From the NCBI GenBank assembly GCA_958369225.1, contig CATXID010000004.1, forward strand, positions 121,910-185,909: a stretch of DNA of 64,000 nt, written 5' to 3'. The position numbers and the translations under genes were made by a program. The notes beneath the pieces are model-generated. The model was not told the DNA's origin and did not search any database. It saw nothing but the letters and a program-made list of their open reading frames with translations. Positions 57,566 through 64,000 of this stretch are shown here, in pieces. Source of the stretch: an uncultured Collinsella sp. GTDB lineage: Bacteria > Actinomycetota > Coriobacteriia > Coriobacteriales > Coriobacteriaceae. How positions within the stretch are numbered: position 1 is the stretch's first letter; each line of letters opens with the position of its first letter.

Positions 57566-58822
57566 TTAACGCGAATTCATGCTTTTAGCGGTTTTTTGAT
57601 ATCTTGCGATTACGGATAAGCGGTAGATAAATACCGACACCTCGGCAGCACTTGTCGCGAGGCACATTGTATAGACATTAAAATAATCAGTTACAACAAG
57701 AATGATAAGTGCAAGCAGCTGGACGCAGAGACCAATAAAATTTGAAAAATTTGCCCTTGATGAAAGGCCTAGGGGGACAAGCACGGGAAAACAAATAACG
57801 TACGACGGGAATATCACCATTATTGCTGGAAGTAGACAGCGCACTATCATGCCGGCCTCTACATAGCTTGGTCCAAAAACAAATTCGCAAATTTGATTCG
57901 CATAGATATACAGCACTGCAGCCCCTACAACAATAAAAGGAGTTGTAGTAAGCAATATTTTCTTAACAAGCCTGAAATCTTTGTTTTTAACCATATACGG
58001 ATATAGGCTATCCGCAATAGGGGAAACGATTGACTTAGAAACGGACAAGAATTTTTCTGAGGCAGAATAGAATCCAACAACTGGCAAGCCTGCGTAGAAC
58101 ATATTGAGAACAATTGGATTTGCTGTTGAGTATACCGTGGAAGAAATGCGTGAAAAGAAAAACGGTAAAGAGTCCTTCGCAAGTAACTGCACCTCGACAA
58201 CCGTGGGGCGGTGAAGATGTATGCCAAAGACTCTACGATCATACCTAAGACATACCGCTAGCGCCGTAACATTTCCAACTAACAGACAGATCGGAAGCGC
58301 TAAAACGTCACTGTCTGAGTGGAGAAATATAAATGTGCACGCAGTTGCAAAAGCGCGTATCGCTACAGTCCTGAAGGTTATGACTTTCATGCGCTCAAGC
58401 CCTCGGTATAAATAATCAGGCAGCATCGCAGCAGCGACATAAGCTAAATAATAGAGAGCGTAGAGTAGGAAATATCGGCTATGGTATGGAGACGAGCAGC
58501 ATGCTACCGCCAAACAACATCCACAGATAATAGCTGAAATGCCTTTTAGAGCGAAAACATTGCCATAAAGATGTGAAAGAAATACAGTATCTTCAGCATG
58601 CTGTGCGACTTTTGATGTTGCAGATAAAAGGATTCCAAAATCTAGCACAAGCGACATAAACGTCATAACAGAAATGGCGACGCCAACGACACCATAAGTT
58701 TCCGGTGTAAGCACGCGTGTTTGATATGGAATTGTGATCAGAGCGAGAACTTGAGATGAAAACGTTAAAATATACAGAAATAACGTATTTTTAAGAAGTT
58801 GCTTCTTGGAATTATCGATCAT
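57566..58822 (-). CDS. wzx: Wzx-type polysaccharide flippase
   Basis: The 418-residue protein has about 12 hydrophobic helices and the MOP-superfamily start (L-L-K-N-T-L-F-L-Y-I-L-T-F...P-Y-Q-T-R-V-L-T-P-E-T-Y-G). Such proteins flip lipid-linked repeat units across the membrane. It overlaps the preceding gene by 11 bases. A+T-rich composition matches the middle of the cluster. Confidence 0.85.
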   Translation of the reverse strand: MIDNSKKQLLKNTLFLYILTFSSQVLALITIPYQTRVLTPETYGVVGVAISVMTFMSLVLDFGILLSATSKVAQHAEDTVFLSHLYGNVFALKGISAIICGCCLAVACCSSPYHSRYFLLYALYYLAYVAAAMLPDYLYRGLERMKVITFRTVAIRAFATACTFIFLHSDSDVLALPICLLVGNVTALAVCLRYDRRVFGIHLHRPTVVEVQLLAKDSLPFFFSRISSTVYSTANPIVLNMFYAGLPVVGFYSASEKFLSVSKSIVSPIADSLYPYMVKNKDFRLVKKILLTTTPFIVVGAAVLYIYANQICEFVFGPSYVEAGMIVRCLLPAIMVIFPSYVICFPVLVPLGLSSRANFSNFIGLCVQLLALIILVVTDYFNVYTMCLATSAAEVSVFIYRLSVIARYQKTAKSMNSR

Positions 58823-60008
58823 GAACTATTGCTTTCAATTTAATGAGACGTCCACGTACTACGTTGGGAACTAAATACTTAACGAGTCTTTTGAGTTTCT
58901 TTTTAATTGTACGAGAAGGTGTGACATCGGCAGCAACTGACGCGATGCCCGTCTCATGTATCCGCCTGTATACGTTGTCTCTCAAACCAGGTCGAACTAC
59001 TGGATGTGAAAGCTGAGCATTCAATTGAATTTCCCGTTGATAATCAATAGGAACGAAGGTAAAAAGGCTCTCTACCTCTGACCAGAAATTTCTAGCCTTT
59101 TCAGTGTTTAAGGAAATTGAAGAAAGCTGAACCCAAGGATAGAACTGTGGGTAGCAATTCGATGACGCGCAGTCGCCAATGGTCACATCACCAACGCGTT
59201 CAGAACTGGCGTATTTACACGTATAGCAGCTTTCCCTATTTGCTGACCCCGTAACAAACAGCGCCATATACGGATCGTCAAATTCATCTCGTCCTTTATA
59301 TCGCAAACCGGGCGCAGTAATATCAACTGAATAAGTCGTTCTCGCAGAGACGTCTTTCCTTCTGAATGTAATGCTTTGCGCTGGTTTTCCACCAGTAATT
59401 GACTCGACATGCTCTTCCCATACCCTCGGAGAAGGTACTCCATGACAAATCAAATCCATCGTAATCAGATTGTCATATGCTTTTCCCAAATATGAAATCA
59501 AGCCAGCAACCTGACAAGGACATCCTGAGAATAAGACCCTTCTACCAGATTTAAGACATTTTTCAATTTGACAATATATTCCCTGACAATCGCTTTGAAC
59601 GTACTTTGATTTCTGAAGAATCGAAATTTCATTTGACTTAGTTATAAGTCGATGATAAACGTGCCCAGTTGAATCAACAGCTGCCCCGACTACGATCCCT
59701 CCATGATCGACAACATAGCGTGCGCACGTAGAAAATACACCGCCCGAACTGCTCTCATTTCGCAATTGATGGTCATTGGAAAATGCTGCATACATATTTG
59801 AAATTGGACGCAACGTGCAGCGGTTAATAGCAGGGCATACTCTGAGGCATTTACCACAAGCAAGACACGATGCACCGTTTATCGAGGGATAAACAAAGCC
59901 TTCCGCATCTGGGACCATAGATATCGAATCGACAGGACACGCATCGGAACATGCAGCGCAGCCAGTGCATGCTCTACCCACGCATGAAATATCCTGATTA
60001 CTAGTCAT
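58812..60008 (-). CDS. FrhB/F420-dehydrogenase-like iron-sulfur protein
   Basis: The 398-residue protein starts with two 4Fe-4S motifs (C-T-G-C-A-A-C-S-D-A-C-P and C-L-A-C-G-K-C-L-R-V-C-P) followed by the FrhB N- and C-terminal domains (for example F-S-G-C-P-C-Q-V-A-G-L and Y-T-C-K-Y-A). Homologues in polysaccharide loci almost always pair with a pyruvyl transferase, as here, and may act on sugar or pyruvyl groups; the reaction is not established. It starts two bases past the stop of the pyruvyltransferase gene. Confidence 0.8.
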   Translation of the reverse strand: MTSNQDISCVGRACTGCAACSDACPVDSISMVPDAEGFVYPSINGASCLACGKCLRVCPAINRCTLRPISNMYAAFSNDHQLRNESSSGGVFSTCARYVVDHGGIVVGAAVDSTGHVYHRLITKSNEISILQKSKYVQSDCQGIYCQIEKCLKSGRRVLFSGCPCQVAGLISYLGKAYDNLITMDLICHGVPSPRVWEEHVESITGGKPAQSITFRRKDVSARTTYSVDITAPGLRYKGRDEFDDPYMALFVTGSANRESCYTCKYASSERVGDVTIGDCASSNCYPQFYPWVQLSSISLNTEKARNFWSEVESLFTFVPIDYQREIQLNAQLSHPVVRPGLRDNVYRRIHETGIASVAADVTPSRTIKKKLKRLVKYLVPNVVRGRLIKLKAIVHDR

Positions 60009-61110
60009 TTAAGGCACCCTTAATCCACGCCATGCATCGAGAGCGCTCCTCGCAAAGGGCTGATTCAGCATAGCTATAGTCTAAATCGATACTAGGAAGC
60101 TCGCATGCGCTTTCAGCCAACATGCGCTTATCCATTCCAACTAAATTAAGCAAATCAACAATTCGGGCACGATTTCCTCGAATGGGTTCCATGGCGACGA
60201 ACGGCTTACCCATATTCACTGAAAAGGCCGTTCCGTGAAATGAATCAGTAATAACATATTGTGCGTGATCAATAAGCCAAACAAATTCCTCTGGGGTCAT
60301 ACCCAATAGGAGCCTATCGAAAACCTTGTCCTTAAAGGTATTGTTGCTGATTCGCCAAAGAGGCAGTCCCGAATCTATTGAGAAACGCTTCCAAAGTTCC
60401 ATTTCTTTATCGGTTCTGCTCGCGAGATTGAAAACCAGAATGTATCGTTCATTCCCTTTGAATCCTTCGGGCTTTTGGGAAAAAGCACGCCAATATTCAC
60501 GATCGAGAAGTAAAGTCGGATCGAGACACCTAAATACTGGCTTCTCCGTCAACGGCGCGATTTGCTCTACTGCATGAGCTTCTCGCACGCTTATCGCATC
60601 GAATTTATTAAGGAACTTTCGAATTTCTTGTTGCTCCATCTCGTTATAGGTATGACTACCGAGGCTCGAAGCAAGTGAAAGACGGCGAGTTGCTTTGCCA
60701 AATTGAAGAAAAAATGCAGGCTCAATGCCGCCGGTGATAAAAGGATTCCAAACCTGATCGCTGCCGACGATTAGTGCATCAGCTTCAATATCAGCCATTT
60801 GAGCACACGAAGTATACACCCGTTCCGTTCGAGGGAGCCTCGAATGGAATTTTTCAAAAGCGCGCGCATGCAGTTTAGCACGCTGGAAAATGATATTTTT
60901 GGCCGCTGCTATAAGGCCAGCTTTAATATCACCATCCTTGATGAGCTGGAAAGGGGTCTCATTTCCTTTTCGCTCATGAGGATTAATGAAATTGAGAATC
61001 TCCGCCTTGCAGCCAACATTCTTAAGTGCTTCTAGAGTTGCAAATGCTTGCAAACATGCGCCATAGCTCCACGTCATGTGAAAGGTCAGCAGATAGTTGT
61101 TATTCGACAT
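60001..61110 (-). CDS. Polysaccharide pyruvyl transferase family protein
   Basis: The 369-residue protein has the family's S-D-Q-V-W-N-P near 117-123 and a C-terminal F-H-G-T-A-F-S-V-N-M-G-K-P-F near 293-306. Family members add a ketal pyruvate, or in some loci another group, to a repeat-unit sugar. AAAGGA precedes the ATG; it overlaps the wzy stop by one base and the next gene by 8 bases. Confidence 0.85.
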   Translation of the reverse strand: MSNNNYLLTFHMTWSYGACLQAFATLEALKNVGCKAEILNFINPHERKGNETPFQLIKDGDIKAGLIAAAKNIIFQRAKLHARAFEKFHSRLPRTERVYTSCAQMADIEADALIVGSDQVWNPFITGGIEPAFFLQFGKATRRLSLASSLGSHTYNEMEQQEIRKFLNKFDAISVREAHAVEQIAPLTEKPVFRCLDPTLLLDREYWRAFSQKPEGFKGNERYILVFNLASRTDKEMELWKRFSIDSGLPLWRISNNTFKDKVFDRLLLGMTPEEFVWLIDHAQYVITDSFHGTAFSVNMGKPFVAMEPIRGNRARIVDLLNLVGMDKRMLAESACELPSIDLDYSYAESALCEERSRCMAWIKGALND

Positions 61111-62336
61111 CAGATATCCTTTCTAGGGATTAATTCATGCGAACAGATTGAATAAAGAAGAACAAATGCGTAGACAAGATGTTGATAAGGAAAAAATCCA
61201 TTTAATAGCAACGGAAATAAAATGAAAACGGAGAGGAGTGCAGCTGCACCCTTATTTAAAGAAGCGAACAACGAATGAAATAAAGTACATAAGCATGCAA
61301 GATACAGGCAAAGACCAGTTAGGCCAAATCCATACAGCAACATTACCAAGTCGTCATGAGCCCAAATATAAAGACTGAGCGCACGTTTATTGAGCTCATA
61401 GATTGTTGAAAAAGCGTTTCCAAAGGCTATGCCCATTGAACCAGAATTAGCCCATGCCAGGATATCTGTGAGCCAAATTTCGTTTCTACCATTAGTAATT
61501 GCGGATAGCAGCGAGTCTGCGTATATATTTCCGCTAGCAAACTCAAATTTATTAGCCATACCAGACTTCAGAAATACGGCCTCTCCAAAAATTAAAACTA
61601 GGAGTAGCAAGGCAGCTTTAGTCCATTTGTAAGCAAATAGATTTTGAATGAGTAGCAGCAAACAAATAAGAACTGGCACAAGAAACGTTCGGGCGCCAGT
61701 CTCCAGCGTCGCATATATGATGACAAGCGAGCACCCGCAATATACAGCCTTAGATCCATTAGTCCGAACGAGAAAAATAATAAGGACAAGCAAAAGAGTA
61801 CATATAGACGCAAGAGTGTGTTCTGTATTGCATAGTCCCTTAAAGTAGGGGGCTTCTCCCCATGCAACAACATAACCAGTGCCAGTTGCAAGTAGTAAAA
61901 GAAGAAACATGGATGAAGAGATTACGACAACTGATATATAAGTTCGATATTGGAGCAATGCCTCGAAAATAGATGTTCGAAACCTAGGCGAACATATAAG
62001 GGAGATCATCAACATTGTGCTTGCGAGATACACCAAGTCGTTTAGCTCCTGAGAAGCGCTTATCATAACAAGAGTTGAATGGAGTGACAGAAGAACGAAG
62101 CAGAGCAGGCCTAAATAGGACAGATGTGATCTGCGAGTTGAAACCCATTCAAATATAAGTAGAACTACAAGAGCGAATCCAAGAATCTTATTAATAGGTA
62201 TAGAGCCAAGAGCACCCTGAAGTAAAGTAGTCACAATATACGTTGCAACAATCAATACAATTGGTCTAGCCGCCATCCCTGTTTCGGAGACGATATTTTG
62301 ATCGGCAGCATATAGGGCCTTTGCCATTGAAATCAA
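61110..62336 (-). CDS. wzy: Wzy-type O-antigen/capsule polymerase
   Basis: The 408-residue protein has about 11 hydrophobic helices with a large loop before the last ones, and a G-A-R-T-F-L-V-P-V-L segment and H-D-D-L-V near helices, as in the Wzy/WaaL group. TTG 62336 overlaps the stop of the glycosyltransferase and is best spaced from AGGGAG; ATG 62327 is the alternative. Polymerase identity is by topology and cluster context. Confidence 0.75.
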   Translation of the reverse strand: MISMAKALYAADQNIVSETGMAARPIVLIVATYIVTTLLQGALGSIPINKILGFALVVLLIFEWVSTRRSHLSYLGLLCFVLLSLHSTLVMISASQELNDLVYLASTMLMISLICSPRFRTSIFEALLQYRTYISVVVISSSMFLLLLLATGTGYVVAWGEAPYFKGLCNTEHTLASICTLLLVLIIFLVRTNGSKAVYCGCSLVIIYATLETGARTFLVPVLICLLLLIQNLFAYKWTKAALLLLVLIFGEAVFLKSGMANKFEFASGNIYADSLLSAITNGRNEIWLTDILAWANSGSMGIAFGNAFSTIYELNKRALSLYIWAHDDLVMLLYGFGLTGLCLYLACLCTLFHSLFASLNKGAAALLSVFILFPLLLNGFFPYQHLVYAFVLLYSICSHELIPRKDI

Positions 62337-63400
62337 GCTATCAACTCCCTATATAGAGCGAATAGTGTTTGAAGATACGCCTGAAATGAGTAGCATTCAC
62401 GCACCTTGTTATATATACGGCTTCCCGCAACCGATATCGCTTCTGGATTTGACAGCACATTCACGAGCGTGTTCGCAAGCATTTGAGTGTCCTGGGCATT
62501 TACTAGCCAACCTGAGTCTCCATTATCGATAATCTCGGAGATTGACCCGACTGATGATGCGATAGAAGGGATCCCATAAGCTGAAGCCTCAAGAAGCGAA
62601 AATGGCATTGCCTCGTGATGAGAAGGCAGTACGTTTAGAAGATATTTCGAAAAGAACTTACGATTGGGATCTACGATGCCGCGATATTTAACACGATGAG
62701 AAAGATTTCGTTTTTCAATTTCAACTTGAACCTTGATGTGATCCCTACCGCACAGCTCGAAAATTAGTTCTGGGTCAAGCTTGCCATCGATCAGAACAAG
62801 CGCATCCAATAAATCCAAGACGCCCTTGTCCTTAGAGATATTTCCCAGAAATAAAACTCTAGTGCGGCCCGGCGTGTATAAATTCTCATCTGGACAAGAA
62901 ACGGCATTGGGAAGAATTAATACACGCTCACTTGGATAATCCAATTTTTGGAACAAGGGGTTCAGATATGTTCCTAAGGCAATGATGCGATCTGATTTTA
63001 ATAGCGACCAATCTATCAGCTTTTTCATATGACTTGAGGACCGAGATCTAATCTTTGCCAAGTCACAGTGAATGTGAAGTACGACAGACTGTCGATATCT
63101 TTTAGCTAGGAATATGATAACGCACGACCTGATCACGCTCGCATTATCAGCCATGTGTATATGAACAATGCCTTCGCCGGTTGAAAAGCGTTTTCGGGCC
63201 TTTAAGAGCGCGCTTACAAAACAACGGATCTTTTGAAGGGCATTTCCCTGATTGGTAGTTATTAAATAGCAAAAATCAATTTGCTCGCATCTATCTAGCT
63301 CAAAAGAAAGCATGCGCGTTAGCGTACTAATGCCTCCTAAACAGCTCGGATCAACACCAAACATAGTTAAGGTGCCAAGCTCCGTCTTATTCCTAGTCAT
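62333..63400 (-). CDS. Family 4 glycosyltransferase
   Basis: The 355-residue GT-B enzyme has an N-terminal acceptor domain (G-G-I-S-T-L-T-R-M-L near 21-30) and a C-terminal donor domain with V-L-F-L-G-N-I-S-K-D-K-G and the E-x7-E block (E-A-M-P-F-S-L-L-E-A-S-A-Y-G near 264-277). It would add one sugar of the repeat unit. ATG 63400 follows AGGGAG with an 8-base gap; the acetyltransferase frame would overlap it by 8 bases if restored. Confidence 0.85.
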   Translation of the reverse strand: MTRNKTELGTLTMFGVDPSCLGGISTLTRMLSFELDRCEQIDFCYLITTNQGNALQKIRCFVSALLKARKRFSTGEGIVHIHMADNASVIRSCVIIFLAKRYRQSVVLHIHCDLAKIRSRSSSHMKKLIDWSLLKSDRIIALGTYLNPLFQKLDYPSERVLILPNAVSCPDENLYTPGRTRVLFLGNISKDKGVLDLLDALVLIDGKLDPELIFELCGRDHIKVQVEIEKRNLSHRVKYRGIVDPNRKFFSKYLLNVLPSHHEAMPFSLLEASAYGIPSIASSVGSISEIIDNGDSGWLVNAQDTQMLANTLVNVLSNPEAISVAGSRIYNKVRECYSFQAYLQTLFALYRELIA

Positions 63401-63415
63401 CAAATCGTCTCCCTA

Positions 63416-63919
63416 TTAGACGTGCGGGACCCCCCCCCAAATGCAATTTTCTTCATAAGGGCTACGAACGACAAGCGCACCAGCAGCAATTACTGTTCCA
63501 TCGGGAATATGCACACCTTTTAAAATCGTAACGTTTGCCCCAATCCAAACATCGTTACCAACAACAATGTCTTGGTCATTACTGGGTAATTTTTCAGTTG
63601 GCCTTACAGCTCGCATAGGCTTGTCTTTAACATCAGTGCGATGATCACCAGAGATTAGAGTTATATGTGGGCCAAACATAACATCGTTACCGATAATTAC
63701 TTCTGCGCCCGTTGTCCAAATTCTTGTATCGGGCCCAAATGACACATCATTACCGACTGAAATGTTCTCCAAGCCTTGCAAATCGCAACGCTTTCCAAGC
63801 GAGAAACCCTTTCCGCACCGTGCAAAAGACCGTTTAACGAGGGGCTGAACTATAGCTTTACGAGGAAGCGCTTTCACACTGCGGCCAAAACATAGAAGGC
63901 ACCGCGAAAAAGAGCCCAT
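63416..63919 (-). CDS. Hexapeptide-repeat acetyltransferase with a poly-G tract near its 3' end
   Basis: The 167-residue protein has the left-handed beta-helix repeats of the xenobiotic/maltose acetyltransferase group (I-x-V-G-N-D-V, I-I-G-N-D-V-M-F-G-P, I-V-V-G-N-D-V-W-I-G-A-N-V). It likely O- or N-acetylates a sugar. A run of nine G (63430-63438 as C on plus) just before the end makes the frame stop after G-V-P-H-V. With ten G it would read G-G-P-A-R-L-I-G-R-R-F-D-D and stop at 63393-63395, the usual ending of the family. Confidence 0.8.
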   Translation of the reverse strand: MGSFSRCLLCFGRSVKALPRKAIVQPLVKRSFARCGKGFSLGKRCDLQGLENISVGNDVSFGPDTRIWTTGAEVIIGNDVMFGPHITLISGDHRTDVKDKPMRAVRPTEKLPSNDQDIVVGNDVWIGANVTILKGVHIPDGTVIAAGALVVRSPYEENCIWGGVPHV

Positions 63920-63923
63920 GCGG

Positions 63924-64000
63924 CTAGACCTCCTCGTAGTAGGTATCGGGGTTCTCGGGGTCGAAGGGCTCGTTGGCCCACATGACCGTCACGAGGTCCT
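63924..64000 (-). CDS. CapF/FnlB-like UDP-sugar reductase, C-terminal end only
   Basis: Only 24 codons and the TAG at 63924-63926 are inside the window. The translated end V-M-W-A-N-E-P-F-D-P-E-N-P-D-T-Y-Y resembles the C-terminal cupin tail of CapF/FnlB, the reductase before CapG in UDP-N-acetyl-L-fucosamine synthesis. The G+C is high, like capG. The call is tentative because so little is visible, but it agrees with the CapG-like gene downstream. Confidence 0.45.
   Translation of the reverse strand, partial: DLVTVMWANEPFDPENPDTYYEEV

Overview
The window looks like a chromosome segment of a Coriobacteriia actinobacterium, most likely Collinsella or a close relative. The grounds are moderately high G+C housekeeping DNA, LexA boxes of the GAAC-N4-GTTC type, and the pairing of a GarA-like FHA protein with an FtsR-like MerR regulator, together with the gene orders recA-recX-rny-miaB-miaA-hflX and scpA-scpB-rluB-cmk-plsC-ispH-der-plsY-gpsA. 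This was judged by reading alone; no database search was run.

Layout. 1-13017, mostly plus strand, is a core block: pgsA end, cinA-type deamidase, recA, recX, rny, a GHKL ATPase of unknown role, spoVS, miaB, miaA, hflX. It continues with the lexA/acyltransferase operon facing a LysM membrane protein that probably belongs to the SOS response, then nrdR and dut. 13018-13465 holds long palindromic repeats. 13466-21517 carries a GT28 glycosyltransferase, trxB, a DUF1836 regulator facing degV, an NlpC/P60 hydrolase, apt, the MerR/FHA pair and a second CDP-alcohol phosphatidyltransferase. 21914-26470 is a strikingly G+C-rich five-gene set (ABC ATPase, two permeases, response regulator, histidine kinase) that resembles lantibiotic immunity and looks acquired. 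27078-44305 is a long minus-strand housekeeping run from an ABC-F protein down to coaBC and tRNA-Pro(GGG). 44281-45683 contains a 574-bp direct repeat that gives two tRNA-Ala(GGC) genes around a CAT-anticodon tRNA.

45694-56284 is an accessory island with features of a defence or anti-mobile-element region. It holds a DUF559-like protein, tRNA-Val(CAC), a frameshifted gene, a membrane-anchored GIY-YIG-like protein, and an intact type III toxin-antitoxin locus (two 52-nt RNA repeats, attenuator, endoRNase toxin). It also holds an 801-residue PHP-ATPase with a 103-residue partner, an LPXTG surface protein, a second type III locus whose toxin is deleted, and an endonuclease/exonuclease/phosphatase protein with a 183-residue partner. 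The [antitoxin-toxin-LPXTG] block occurs twice in the same order and has decayed reciprocally: one copy kept the toxin, the other kept the surface protein.

56341-64000 is the 3' part of a surface-polysaccharide cluster on the minus strand: CapF-like end, acetyltransferase, glycosyltransferase, Wzy, pyruvyltransferase, FrhB-like iron-sulfur protein, Wzx, CapG-like epimerase. The G+C-rich capF and capG genes bracket an A+T-rich set. A nine-G tract near the 3' end of the acetyltransferase puts its C-terminus out of frame, which fits either phase variation or a sequence error.
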